DNA of 64,000 nt from Roseomonas fluvialis (GTDB taxonomy: Bacteria > Pseudomonadota > Alphaproteobacteria > Acetobacterales > Acetobacteraceae), in assembly GCF_022846615.1 (NCBI RefSeq), contig NZ_AP025637.1:620001-684000 (forward strand), in the 5' to 3' direction. Position 1 is the first letter of the stretch, and each line of letters begins with the position of its first letter. Below, piece by piece: positions 50,868 to 59,652 of the stretch. Position numbers and translations under genes: made by a program. The notes under the pieces were generated by a model. It made no database searches, was not told the origin of the DNA, and saw nothing but the letters and a program-made list of their open reading frames with translations.

Positions 50868-52361
50868 TCAGCCGCGGATGCGCGCCACCGTTGCCGTCGT
50901 GGAATTGCCGGGCAGCAACTGCGCGAGCCGCACCTGGCCGCCGTAGTCGAGCACGATGTCGCCGCCCACAACCTGCTCCACCGTGTAGTCGGCGCCTTTC
51001 ACCAGCACCTCGGGCCGCAGGGTGCGGATCAGTTCGACCGGCGTGTCCTCGTCGAACAGCGTCACGCAATCGACGGTGGCCAGCGATGCCAGCACCGCCG
51101 CGCGCGCCGCCTCGGCCTGGATCGGCCGCGCCGCGCCCTTCAGCCGCTTCACCGAGGCATCGGTGTTCAGCCCCACCACCAGGCGGTCGCACCAGGACCT
51201 GGCCTGTTCCAGCAGATGCACATGGCCCGGATGCAGCAGGTCGAAGCAGCCATTGGTGAAGCCCACGCGCCAGCCGCGGCGGCGCCAGCGTTCCACCTGC
51301 TCCAGCGCGGCGGAGCGCGACATCACCTTGCGCAGCGCACCGCGTTCGGGCGTCAGCGCCTCGAGCAACTCCTCCTCGCGCGCCACGGCTGTGCCGACCT
51401 TGCTCACCACGATGCCGGCCGCGATGTTCGACAGCCGCGCCGCGACCGGCAGCTCGAGCCCGCAGGCGAGTCCGGCGGCGAGCGTGGCGACCACGGTATC
51501 CCCGGCGCCGGAGACATCGTGCACTTCCTCGGCCTCGGCCGGGAAATGATGCACGCGGTCGCCCTGCAGCAGGGTCATGCCGTCCTCGCTGCGCGTGACC
51601 AGAACCGACCCGAAGCCGTGCGCGGCCTGCAGCGCGCGCATCGCGGCCAGGATCGCCTCCTCGCTGTCGACCGGCATGCCGGTCGCTTCGGCCAGTTCGC
51701 CGCGGTTCGGCGTGACGATGTCCGCCCCCGCATAGCGCGCGTAGTCGCGCCCCTTGGGGTCCACCACCACGCGCCGGCCGGCGGCGTGGGCGGCGTCGAT
51801 CAGGCGCTTCGCCGTGGTGCCGTCCAGCACGCCCTTGCCGTAGTCCGACAACACCAGGATGGCTGTGGCGGCCACCGCGTCCCCGGCGATCTTGACCATG
51901 CGGTCCGCCAGGCGCGGATGGATCGGCTGCACCACCTCCTGGTCGGCGCGCATCAGGTGCTGGCCGCTCGCGATGAAGCGCGTTTTCGTCGTGGTGTGCC
52001 GCCCGCCCTGCACCAGCAGCCAGGGCTCCACGCCCGGCTGGCCGCCGATCAGGCCCGTGAGGTCGCTGCCCGCCTGGTCGTCGCCGACCACCGAGACGAA
52101 GGCGACCGCGGCCCCCACGGCCGTCAGGTTGCGGACCACGTTGCCCGCACCGCCGGGCATCGCGACCTCGCGCTCGACCGCCAGCACCGGCACCGGCGCT
52201 TCGGGGCTGATGCGCCGCACCGCGCCATAGACGTAGCGGTCCAGCATCGCATCGCCCACCACCAGCACCGAGGCACGCCTCAAGGCGCGCACGGCGGCGA
52301 CGAGATCGGCCAGGGGGATTTCCGGCATCGGCCGGTGGTCGTCGGAGGCGGGGCCTTCCAT
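50868..52361 (-). CDS. hldE: Bifunctional heptose-7-phosphate kinase / ADP-heptose synthase
   Basis: Makes ADP-heptose for lipopolysaccharide inner core. The 497-residue protein joins an N-terminal PfkB-type kinase (residues about 20-325: VVGDAMLDRYVYGAVRRISPEAPVPVL, MPGGAGNVVRNL, VVDPKGRDYARYAGADIVTPN, and VSGAGDTVVATLAAG with the catalytic Asp) to a C-terminal cytidylyltransferase-like domain (about 350-497: GFTNGCFDLLHPGHVHLLEQ, VLVKGADYTVEQVVG). ATG 52361 follows AGGTG; GTG 52364 and ATG 52328 are alternatives. It implies heptose-containing LPS. Confidence 0.95.
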   Translation of the reverse strand: MEGPASDDHRPMPEIPLADLVAAVRALRRASVLVVGDAMLDRYVYGAVRRISPEAPVPVLAVEREVAMPGGAGNVVRNLTAVGAAVAFVSVVGDDQAGSDLTGLIGGQPGVEPWLLVQGGRHTTTKTRFIASGQHLMRADQEVVQPIHPRLADRMVKIAGDAVAATAILVLSDYGKGVLDGTTAKRLIDAAHAAGRRVVVDPKGRDYARYAGADIVTPNRGELAEATGMPVDSEEAILAAMRALQAAHGFGSVLVTRSEDGMTLLQGDRVHHFPAEAEEVHDVSGAGDTVVATLAAGLACGLELPVAARLSNIAAGIVVSKVGTAVAREEELLEALTPERGALRKVMSRSAALEQVERWRRRGWRVGFTNGCFDLLHPGHVHLLEQARSWCDRLVVGLNTDASVKRLKGAARPIQAEAARAAVLASLATVDCVTLFDEDTPVELIRTLRPEVLVKGADYTVEQVVGGDIVLDYGGQVRLAQLLPGNSTTATVARIRG

Positions 52362-52503
52362 CACCTAGCCCTAACCCGGCGGAGTGCCATGGCGCAAGGC
52401 AAGCCCGTGTCAGCGGCGTGACGGACCTGGCCGCCGATGCGCCCCTTCGGCCGGCGCGCGCGGCGGATCGTTGAACCGCATGGTGCCCCGCGCCGCGGCA
52501 GTC

Positions 52504-53715
52504 TCAGCGTGACACCCCGGCATCCGGCCGCAGCAGGAAGGCGCGCACCGCCGGGTCGGTCGCGAGCCCTGCGGCGCGGCGGCGCGCCTGCAACGCAGCC
52601 TCGGCCTCACCCGCGCGGTCCGCCAAAGCGGCCAGCGCCGCCCAATAGGGCTGGTAGCCGGCCAGCCGCGCATCGCGGCCCGCCCTGCGCAACGCGGCCA
52701 GCCCGGCGGCCGCGCCCTGCACCTCGGCCAGCGCGACCGCGCGGTTCACCGCCACGACCGGCGACCCCGTCGCGGCCAGCAGCGCGTTGTAGATCAGCAG
52801 GATCTCCCCCCAGGGCGTGTGGCCAAGCCGCGCGCGCGCCGCATGGGCCGAGGCGATCGCCGCCTCCCACTGGTAGCGCCCCGGCGCGCCCAGGCGTGCG
52901 GCGCGCGCGAGCAGCGACTCGGCCTCGTGCTGGCGCGCGCCATCCCAGCGCCTGGGGTCCTGCGCCGAGAGCGGCACGTATCCCCCCGCCGCATCGCGCC
53001 CGGCTGCGCGGCGCGCCTGCAGGTGCAGCAGCAGCGCTGCCAGACCCAGCGCCTCGGGCTGCAGCGGCGCCAGGCCCGCGAGCAGCCGCGCCAGCCATTC
53101 CGCCTCCTCCGCGAGGGCGCCGGCATCGCCGCCATCCGCCGCACCGGCGGCGTAGGCCGCGTAGATCGCGGCGAGCACGTCCGGCAGGCGGTCCGCGACG
53201 TGCTCGGGTTCGGGCAGCGCGAAGCGCGCACCGGCCTCCCGCAGCCGGCGCTTGGCGCGCACCAGGCGCTGGCCCATCGCCGCCGGCGCCACCAGGAAGG
53301 CCGAACCGATCCGCGCGGCATCGAGCCCGAGCACGGCCTGCAGCATCAACGGCGCGCGCAGGGCGGGGTCGACCGCCGGGTCGGCACAGGCCAGCAGCAG
53401 CGCCAGGCGATGGTCGGGGAAGGCCGCCGGCGGATCTGGCGGCAGGCTGGCCTGGTGCAGCAGGTCGGGCGCGGCGGCGCGGGCGGTGGCGCGGCGGCGG
53501 TGCTGGTCCAGCAGCCGTCGTCGCGCCGTGGTCAGCAGCCAGGCCTCCGGCCTGTCCGGCACGCCCGCCGCCGGCCAATGCACCAGCGCGGCGGCGAAGG
53601 CATCAGCCAGCGCGTCTTCCGCCGCCGCGAGGTCGCCCCCGCGCGCAGCAAGCCAGGCAAGGAGCCGTCCGTAGGACTGGCGCGCTGCTCGTTCCGCCGC
53701 CGCCTGCGCGTTCAC
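52504..53715 (-). CDS. ECF42-like RNA polymerase sigma factor with C-terminal extension
   Basis: A 403-residue sigma-70-family protein of the DUF6596 (COG4941) type. Region 2 is near residues 12-75 (YGRLLAWLAARGGDLAAAEDALADAF; PEAWLLTTARRRLLDQHRR) and region 4 near 115-165 (LMLQAVLGLDAARIGSAFLVAPAAMGQRLVRAKRRL). Then comes a long SnoaL-free helical extension with TPR-like character (GYVPLSAQDPRRWD; GRYQWEAAIASAHA; TPWGEILLIYNALLAATGSPVVAVNRAVALAE). No anti-sigma factor is encoded nearby, and the C-terminal extension is thought to take that role in ECF42. It overlaps the upstream DGPF gene by four bases, the usual pairing. Confidence 0.92.
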   Translation of the reverse strand: MNAQAAAERAARQSYGRLLAWLAARGGDLAAAEDALADAFAAALVHWPAAGVPDRPEAWLLTTARRRLLDQHRRRATARAAAPDLLHQASLPPDPPAAFPDHRLALLLACADPAVDPALRAPLMLQAVLGLDAARIGSAFLVAPAAMGQRLVRAKRRLREAGARFALPEPEHVADRLPDVLAAIYAAYAAGAADGGDAGALAEEAEWLARLLAGLAPLQPEALGLAALLLHLQARRAAGRDAAGGYVPLSAQDPRRWDGARQHEAESLLARAARLGAPGRYQWEAAIASAHAARARLGHTPWGEILLIYNALLAATGSPVVAVNRAVALAEVQGAAAGLAALRRAGRDARLAGYQPYWAALAALADRAGEAEAALQARRRAAGLATDPAVRAFLLRPDAGVSR

Positions 53716-54071
53716 GCAGCGACCGGCATCTGCCAGACCTGACGGACCTCGATGCGGCCATGCGCTGCGCCGGGGCAGCGCGCCGCCCAGCGGATCGCCG
53801 CCTCCATGTCCGGCACCTCGATCAGGAAATAGCCGCCGAGCTGTTCGCGCGTCTCAGCATAGGGGCCGTCCAGCACCTGCGGCGCGCCGTCGCGCAGCGT
53901 GACGGTGGCGGCGCTGGCCGACGGCAGCAGGCGCTCCCCGCCCACCATCGCGCCGGCCTCGCGCAGCGCTTCGGCATAGGCGCGATAGGCGCCCATCGCC
54001 TCGGCCTGCGCCGCGGGCGGCATGGCATTCCAGGCCGCTTCCTCGCTCCAGATCATCAGCATCGCTTGCAT
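53712..54071 (-). CDS. YciI/DGPF-family protein
   Basis: A 119-residue protein of the YCII-related family. It has MLMIWSEEAAWNAMPPA, the diagnostic DGPYAETREQLGGYFLIEV, and EAAIRWAARCPGAAHGRIEVRQV. ATG 54071 follows GGAGA. DGPF proteins are the standard genomic partners of ECF42 sigma factors and may be their signal sensors or targets, but their biochemistry is not settled. Its stop overlaps the sigma start. Confidence 0.9.
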   Translation of the reverse strand: MQAMLMIWSEEAAWNAMPPAAQAEAMGAYRAYAEALREAGAMVGGERLLPSASAATVTLRDGAPQVLDGPYAETREQLGGYFLIEVPDMEAAIRWAARCPGAAHGRIEVRQVWQMPVAA

Positions 54072-54187
54072 CGTCGTGGTCTCCGTTCGGGGCGGCCTGA
54101 TCGCCGCCGCCATCATGACGCGCGGGCCGGGGCGATTTCGACAGCCATGGCCAGGCTTTCCGCCCGGCCGCTTTTCTGGGAGACAGC

Positions 54188-55555
54188 GTGGCGACCCCGG
54201 AACGGGGCATGGGAGGCCAGATGCACACCACCACCGGCGGCAAGACGCCGCGCCTGATTTCGCCCGAACAGGCGGCCGCGCTGGTGCGGCCCGGCCATTG
54301 GCTGGACTACACGACCGGCTTCAACCAGCCCGATGTCTTCGACCGCGCGCTGGCCGCCCGCGTCGGCGAACTGCACGACGTCAACATCCGCAACTGCCTG
54401 TCGATGCGCCCGCGCGCGGTGATCGAAGCCGACCCCGACAGCAGCATCTTCCGTGTCTTCAACTGGCATTTCTCCGGCTACGACCGCAAGCAGCACGATG
54501 CCGGGCGCGTCAGCTACATCCCGTGCAACCTCGGCGAGATCCCGGACTACTACCGCCGCTTCATCGACCGCGTGGACATCGCCGTGATGAAGGCCGCGCC
54601 GATGGACGCCGATGGCTACTTCAACCTCGGCCCGATCTGCATCTGGCACCCTGCCGTGATCGAACGCGCGACGGTCCTGGTGCTCGAGATCGCGCCGCAG
54701 ATGCCCCCGGTGGTCGGGCCGCAGGTGCGCGTCCACCGATCCCACGTGGACTACCTGATCGAGGGCGAGGACGCCCCCATGCCCGAACTCCCCAACACCG
54801 AGGCGAGCGACGTCGACCGTGCCGTGGCGCGCCTGATCGCGAACGAGGTGGAGGACGGCGCCTGCCTGCAGGTCGGCATCGGCGGCATGCCCAATGCGGT
54901 GACCACGCTGCTGCTGCACAGCGGCGTGAAGGACCTCGGCATCCATACCGAGATGCTGAATGACGGCCTGGTGGAACTCTACCGCGCTGGGCGTGTCAGC
55001 GGCGCCCGCAAGGCGACCGATCGCGGGCTGGTGACCTACAGCTTCTCGCTGGGCTGCCGCGCCACCTACGACACGCTGCGCGACAACGACGACTTCATGT
55101 GCCGCCCGGTCGAGGACACCAACCTGCCCGACATCATCGCGCGCAACGACCGGGTGGTGGCCATCAACAACACGACGCAGGTGGACCTGCAGGGCCAGGC
55201 AGCGTCGGAATCCGACGGTCATCGCCACATCTCCGGCACCGGCGGGCAGCTGCAATTCGTGCGCGGCGCCTATGCGTCCAGGGGCGGGAAATCGTTCATC
55301 TGCCTGGCGTCGACCTATGAACGGCGCGGCGTGCGCAAGTCCCGCATCATGCCCGCGCTGACACCGGGCAACATCGTGACCACGCCGCGGTCGGACATGA
55401 TGTACGTGGTGACCGAGTACGGGATCGTGAACCTGAAGGGGAAGTCGGTGCCGGAACGGGCGAAGGCGCTGATCGGCCTGGCGCACCCGGATTTCCGCGA
55501 TGAACTCGAACGCGAGGCGCGCGAACGCGGCATCATCCCGCGCAGCCTGTTCTAG
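54188..55555 (+). CDS. Acetyl-CoA hydrolase/transferase family protein
   Basis: A 455-residue CoA-transferase of the butyryl/4-hydroxybutyrate-CoA:acetate type. N-terminal SPEQAAALVRPGHWLDYTTGF, middle IGGMPNAVTTLLLHSGVKDLGIHTEML, C-terminal GRHIS-like SGTGGQLQFVRGAYASRGGKSFICL, ALTPGNIVTTPRSDMMYVVTEYGIVNLKGKSVPERAKAL. The catalytic glutamate is probably in VDLQGQAASE. GTG 54188 has GGGAGA 5 bases upstream; ATG 54221 is an alternative. It moves CoA between short-chain acids, substrate unknown. Divergent from the DGPF/sigma pair. Confidence 0.88.
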   Translation: MATPERGMGGQMHTTTGGKTPRLISPEQAAALVRPGHWLDYTTGFNQPDVFDRALAARVGELHDVNIRNCLSMRPRAVIEADPDSSIFRVFNWHFSGYDRKQHDAGRVSYIPCNLGEIPDYYRRFIDRVDIAVMKAAPMDADGYFNLGPICIWHPAVIERATVLVLEIAPQMPPVVGPQVRVHRSHVDYLIEGEDAPMPELPNTEASDVDRAVARLIANEVEDGACLQVGIGGMPNAVTTLLLHSGVKDLGIHTEMLNDGLVELYRAGRVSGARKATDRGLVTYSFSLGCRATYDTLRDNDDFMCRPVEDTNLPDIIARNDRVVAINNTTQVDLQGQAASESDGHRHISGTGGQLQFVRGAYASRGGKSFICLASTYERRGVRKSRIMPALTPGNIVTTPRSDMMYVVTEYGIVNLKGKSVPERAKALIGLAHPDFRDELEREARERGIIPRSLF

Positions 55556-55582
55556 AACGCGTTCCGGGCGACGCGCCGCCGC

Positions 55583-55969
55583 TCAGGGCCGCTTCGCCAC
55601 CGCCTCGATCTCGATCAGCGCGCCGCGCACCAGCGCGGTGACGCCGATGCAGGTGCGCACCGGCCGCCCGCCGGCGGGCAGCGCCGCGGCATAGGCTTGG
55701 TTCATCGCCGCGTAGTCGCGCTCGAACTGCGTCAGGTAGACCCGCACCGAAACCAGGTGCTGCAAGCCCAGCCCCAGCGCGCCGAGTGCGCGGGCCAGGT
55801 TGCCCATGGTCCGCGCGGTCTGCAGCGCGATGCCCTCGGGCAGCGGCGCGTCCGGTGCGTCGATGTCGCGCGGGAACTGCCCGGTCAGGAAGACGAAGCC
55901 ATCCGCCTCGACCGCATGAGACGACGGCGAGACGGAGGGCGGAAAGCCGGCAAGGATGTGGTGGATCAT
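55583..55969 (-). CDS. RidA family protein
   Basis: A 128-residue RidA (YjgF/YER057c/UK114) protein, members of which hydrolyse reactive enamine/imine intermediates. FVFLTGQFPRDID, ARTMGNLARALGALGLGLQHLVSVRVYL and the C-terminal RTCIGVTALVRGALIEIEAVA with the conserved substrate-binding arginine are present. ATG 55969 overlaps the DUF4169 stop (ATGA), so the two are co-translated. Subgroup (true RidA or Rid1-7) is not certain. Confidence 0.9.
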   Translation of the reverse strand: MIHHILAGFPPSVSPSSHAVEADGFVFLTGQFPRDIDAPDAPLPEGIALQTARTMGNLARALGALGLGLQHLVSVRVYLTQFERDYAAMNQAYAAALPAGGRPVRTCIGVTALVRGALIEIEAVAKRP

Positions 55970-56142
55970 TCCTCGCGCTTCGCGCCGTCCAGCATGGCGC
56001 GCCGGCGGTCCTCGGCGCGCGCGTCGTTCTGCTTCTCCGCCTTGGTCCGCCCGTGCTTCGCCCGGTTCGCGGCGGCCTGTTCGGCCTTCTCCGCCTGCGC
56101 GCGTGCCTTGCGGGCCTTGTTCAGGTTGACGATCTCGGCCAT
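55966..56142 (-). CDS. DUF4169 family small protein
   Basis: A 58-residue, highly charged helical protein starting MAEIVNLNKARKARAQAEK and rich in Lys/Ala/Arg, matching the alphaproteobacterial DUF4169 family of unknown function. The initiation codon is ATG 56142; the frame open beyond it runs into the dienelactone hydrolase start. Nucleic-acid or ribosome association is plausible from composition only. Its stop overlaps the RidA start. Confidence 0.82.
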   Translation of the reverse strand: MAEIVNLNKARKARAQAEKAEQAAANRAKHGRTKAEKQNDARAEDRRRAMLDGAKREE

Positions 56143-56176
56143 CCAGCGACGATACGCCCCCCGAGGAGAAACGCCC

Positions 56177-56839
56177 ATGCCCATGATCTCGCTGACCGCC
56201 GCCGACGGCCACCGCCTGGCCGCCTATCGCACCGGCCCGCAGAACGCCGACCGCGCCCTGGTCGTGGTGCAGGAGATCTTCGGCGTGAACCACCACATCC
56301 GCAACGTGGCCGACGCCTTCGCTGCCGAGGGCTACGCCGTCATCGCCCCGGCCCTGTTCGACCGCGTGGGCCCGGGCATCGAGCTCGGCTACGAGGCCGC
56401 CGACGTGGCGCAGGGGCGCGAGCTGCGCGGGAAGATCGACGCCGGGCTGACCGTGCTCGACATCCTCGCCGCCGCCGCCGCCCTGCCGCGCGGGGTGAAG
56501 CGCGGCATCGTGGGCTATTGCTGGGGCGGCACCGTCGCCTGGCATGGCGCGACGCGCACCTCCGCCTTCAGCGCCTCCTCCGGCTGGTATGGCGGTGGCG
56601 TGGCCGCGGCGAAGGACGAGGTCGCCCGCTGCCCCGTCCAACTGCATTTCGGCGAGACCGACGCCTCGATCCCGATGAGCGATGTCGAGGCCGTGCGCGC
56701 CGCCCAACCGGGCGTCGAAATCCATGTCTATGCCGGCGCCGGCCACGGCTTCGCCTGCGACGAACGTGGGTCCTATTCCGCCAAGGACGCCGCCCTGGCG
56801 CAGAGCCGCACGCTGGACTTCTTCGCCAAGCACCTCTGA
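56177..56839 (+). CDS. Dienelactone hydrolase family protein
   Basis: A 220-residue alpha/beta hydrolase. The nucleophile is cysteine: GYCWGG with Cys115. VVVQEIFGVNHHIRNVADAFAAEGYAVIAPALFDR and HFGETDASIP (catalytic acid) with YAGAGHGFAC (histidine) complete the family triad. Enzymes of this class open dienelactones in chlorocatechol or hydroxyquinol breakdown, though many members have other esters as substrates. GAGGAG lies 8 bases before ATG 56177. It is divergent from DUF4169/RidA. Confidence 0.92.
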   Translation: MPMISLTAADGHRLAAYRTGPQNADRALVVVQEIFGVNHHIRNVADAFAAEGYAVIAPALFDRVGPGIELGYEAADVAQGRELRGKIDAGLTVLDILAAAAALPRGVKRGIVGYCWGGTVAWHGATRTSAFSASSGWYGGGVAAAKDEVARCPVQLHFGETDASIPMSDVEAVRAAQPGVEIHVYAGAGHGFACDERGSYSAKDAALAQSRTLDFFAKHL

Positions 56840-56846
56840 CCGGGCC

Positions 56847-57746
56847 TCAGCCCGCCATCATCTCCTCGACCATCGCGCGCGTCGGTGTCGCACCGTCGCG
56901 CGCGCGCAGCGCACCCGCCGCCGCCGCGAAACGCATGGCGCGGGGCGTGTCCATCCCCTCCGCCACCGCCAGCGCATAGGCGCCGTGGAAAACATCCCCC
57001 GCGCCGGTGGTGTTGGTGGCCAGCACGTCGAAGGCCGGCGTGCGGGTCGGCTTGTCGTCGCCGGCCGCCATCCACAGCACGCCCTTTTCGCCCTGCGTCA
57101 CCGCCGCCACCTTCACCGGGCCGGAGGCCAGCGCCTGGCGCAGCCCTTCCTCCGGTCCGCGCCCGGGCAGGAAATTAGCCAGCCCCGGCACCGAGAAGAT
57201 CGCGTGGTCGACCCGCGGCACCAGGTCCACCAGGATGCGCGTCTCGCTGCGTTCGCCATCCAGCACCACGGGCACGCCCGCTTCACGCGCGGCGGCGGCG
57301 GCGGCGGCGACACCCTCGGGCCAGCGCGGGTCGCAGCACAGCGCTCCGGCCTGGCGGATGCGCTCCAGCGGCAGCCAGGCCGCATCGGTGCCCAGCCCCG
57401 ATCCGCGGAAGGAGACGATGGTGCGTTCCCCGCGCGGGTCCACCAGCACCGCCCCGACCGGCGTGCGCCCGCCCGGCACACGCCGCAGCCCGGTCACGTC
57501 CACGCCCTCGGCTTCCAGCGCGGCGGCCAGGGGTTCGCCGTTCATGTCATCGCCCACCCGGCCCCAGAAGGCGGCGCGCCCGCCCAGGCGCACGGCGGCG
57601 ATCGCGGCATTGGCGGCCATGCCGCCAGGGCCGATGCTGTAGGACCGCGCGGCGATCTTGGCCGGCGGGGCGGGTACGTCCTCGACACGGAAGGTGTGGT
57701 CCGCCACCACGTTGCCGAGACAGATAACCAGGGGAGGTGAGGCCAT
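56847..57746 (-). CDS. PfkB-family carbohydrate kinase
   Basis: A 299-residue ribokinase-like kinase. GNVVADHTFRVEDVPAPPAKIAARSYSIGPGGMAANAAIAAVRLGG is the N-terminal family motif, and NTTGAGDVFHGAYALAVAEG the C-terminal motif with catalytic Asp. It most resembles sulfofructose or sugar kinases of the PfkB group; the sugar is not identifiable. The initiation codon on this strand (57744-57746) overlaps the RluA initiation codon on the other (57745-57747), so both genes start inside one CATG. Confidence 0.88.
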   Translation of the reverse strand: MASPPLVICLGNVVADHTFRVEDVPAPPAKIAARSYSIGPGGMAANAAIAAVRLGGRAAFWGRVGDDMNGEPLAAALEAEGVDVTGLRRVPGGRTPVGAVLVDPRGERTIVSFRGSGLGTDAAWLPLERIRQAGALCCDPRWPEGVAAAAAAAREAGVPVVLDGERSETRILVDLVPRVDHAIFSVPGLANFLPGRGPEEGLRQALASGPVKVAAVTQGEKGVLWMAAGDDKPTRTPAFDVLATNTTGAGDVFHGAYALAVAEGMDTPRAMRFAAAAGALRARDGATPTRAMVEEMMAG

Positions 57747-58452
57747 GATGCAGCGCAGCGTCCCACGCCGGCCGCCCCCGCGCCAAGCGCTCCCTGCATC
57801 GATCGCCGATCGGATCCTGCTGCTGCGCGACGATGTGCTGGTGCTGGACAAGCCGGCCGGCCTGCCGGTGCATCGCGGCCCGCGCGGCGGCGCCTCGCTC
57901 GATGACTGGCTCGAACCCCTGCGCATGGGCAAGCGCCACCTGCCCCAGCCGGCGCATCGCCTCGACACCGACACCGCCGGCTGCCTGGTGCTGGGCCGCA
58001 CCAAGCCGGCGCTGGGGGCGCTCGGGCGCATCTTCGCGGAGGGGCGTGCCGAGAAAACGTATTGGGCGGGCGTGCGCGGCGGCCCGGCGGCGGATAGCGG
58101 CACCATCGACCTCGCCCTGCGCAAGACGAGCAGCGCGGCGCGCGGCTGGCGCATGGAGGTCGCGCCCGACGGCCAGCCTGCGCTGACACGCTGGCGCGTG
58201 CTCGGCCGCGGCGCGGGCATCACCTGGCTGGAACTCGCGCCGCGCACCGGCCGTACGCACCAGCTGCGCGTGCATTGCGCCGCGGCGGGCTTTCCGATCC
58301 TGGGCGACCCGTTCTACGGCGCTGACGAACCCGGCGGGCTGCACCTGCTGGCGCGCGCGATCGGCCTGCCGCTCGACCCGCCGCTCGCGACCACGGCACC
58401 GGTACCGCCGCACATGCGCGCCGCCCTGTCGGCCTGCGGGCTGGGCGGCTGA
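57745..58452 (+). CDS. RluA-family RNA pseudouridine synthase
   Basis: A 235-residue enzyme converting uridine to pseudouridine in RNA. The catalytic Asp74 is in HRLDTDTAGCLVLGRT; LVLDKPAGLPVHRGPRGG and the C-terminal ELAPRTGRTHQLRVHCAAAGFPILGDPFYG are conserved. The S4 domain of RluC/D is absent, so it resembles RluA/TruC-type members; target site unknown. GGGGAGG at 57731-57737 supports ATG 57745 (or the next ATG, 57748). Confidence 0.92.
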   Translation: MMQRSVPRRPPPRQALPASIADRILLLRDDVLVLDKPAGLPVHRGPRGGASLDDWLEPLRMGKRHLPQPAHRLDTDTAGCLVLGRTKPALGALGRIFAEGRAEKTYWAGVRGGPAADSGTIDLALRKTSSAARGWRMEVAPDGQPALTRWRVLGRGAGITWLELAPRTGRTHQLRVHCAAAGFPILGDPFYGADEPGGLHLLARAIGLPLDPPLATTAPVPPHMRAALSACGLGG

Positions 58453-58533
58453 ACCATGCGGCGCGGCTTCACGCGCCCCGGTTCCGCTCTATGCTGGTGT
58501 GCAAGCCCCGCCCGAGGGCCGGAGGACGACGCC

Positions 58534-59499
58534 ATGATCACCCGCCGCCTGCTGGGCGCCACCGCCCTTTTGCCCCTGGCCACGCCCGCTCTCGCGCAGT
58601 GGCAGCCCACGCGGCCGATCCGCGTACTGGTCGGCTTCGCCCCGGGCGGGGGCACCGACATCACCACCCGCACCATCGGGGCGAAGCTGCAGACGCTGCT
58701 CGGCCAGCCCATCGTGGTCGAGAACCGCCCCGGCGCCGGCGGCAACCTGGCCTCCGAAGCCACCGTCAATGCGCCGGCCGACGGCACCGCGCTGATGATG
58801 GGCACCATCGCCTCGCTGGTGATGAACCCGCTGATGGTGCGGCTGCCCTTCGACGTCATGACCGACCTCACCGCCATCGGCCGGTCGGTCGAGGTGACGA
58901 ACTTCCTGGTGGTCGCGCCCGAGAAGCCATGGCGCACGCTGGCCGAGCTGATCGCCGCGGCGAAGGCGAAGCCGGGCGAACTCTCCTACGGCTCCTCGGG
59001 TGTTGGCGGGGCGGGGCATCTCGGCGGCGCGCTGCTCGATTCGATGGCGGGGATCGAGACCATCCATGTGCCCTATCGCGGCGGCGGGCAGCTCATCACC
59101 GACATCCTCTCGGGCAAGGTGGATTTCTCGGTCGCCACGGCGGCGACCGTGCTGCCGCATATCGAGGCCGGGCGCCTGCGCGCGCTGGCGGTGCCCTCGC
59201 CACGCCGATCCGCCCTGCTGCCCGACCTGCCCACCGTGGCGGAAGCCGCGAACCTGCCCGGCTACGAGGTCGCGAACTGGTACGCCATGATGGGCCCGCG
59301 CGCCCTGCCGCGGCCCATCGTGGACCGCGTCAACGCCGCGCTGAACGAGGCGATGCGCGACCCCGACGTGGCATCGAACCTGGCGAAGCACGGGCTGGAA
59401 CCCGCACCCAGCACGCCCGAGGAACTCACCGCCACGATCCGCGCCGAGACCGAGAAGTGGCGCCCGATCATCGCGCGGGCGGGTGCCAGCGCGAACTGA
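58534..59499 (+). CDS. Bug-family binding protein 4
   Basis: A 321-residue periplasmic solute-binding protein: signal peptide MITRRLLGATALLPLATPALA, then PIRVLVGFAPGGGTDITTRTIG, ENRPGAGGNLASEA, YGSSGVGGAGHLGGALLD and HVPYRGGGQLITDILSG. ATG 58534 has GGAGGA just upstream. It stands alone with no transporter genes, as with the three at 18.7-21.6 kb. Ligand unknown. Confidence 0.93.
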   Translation: MITRRLLGATALLPLATPALAQWQPTRPIRVLVGFAPGGGTDITTRTIGAKLQTLLGQPIVVENRPGAGGNLASEATVNAPADGTALMMGTIASLVMNPLMVRLPFDVMTDLTAIGRSVEVTNFLVVAPEKPWRTLAELIAAAKAKPGELSYGSSGVGGAGHLGGALLDSMAGIETIHVPYRGGGQLITDILSGKVDFSVATAATVLPHIEAGRLRALAVPSPRRSALLPDLPTVAEAANLPGYEVANWYAMMGPRALPRPIVDRVNAALNEAMRDPDVASNLAKHGLEPAPSTPEELTATIRAETEKWRPIIARAGASAN

Positions 59500-59652
59500 C
59501 GCGCGCGGGAATCTTCATTCGCAATCATCGGTCGGCCTGCATTTCCTTGACCCTGCGCCGCCGACCGGCGCAACCATTCCCGCGATGCGAGCGGCGCGCG
59601 AGGGGCGTCCCGTCCTCCGTCCGCGCGGCGCCCCGCAACGGGAGATCCAGCC

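Noticed and set aside
55553-55580. TAGAACGCGTTCC after the CoA-transferase as a fifth TAGAGC element
   Set aside because: It begins at a TAG stop and has a small AACGCGTT palindrome, but lacks the TAGAGC and GATGCTCGCG blocks.
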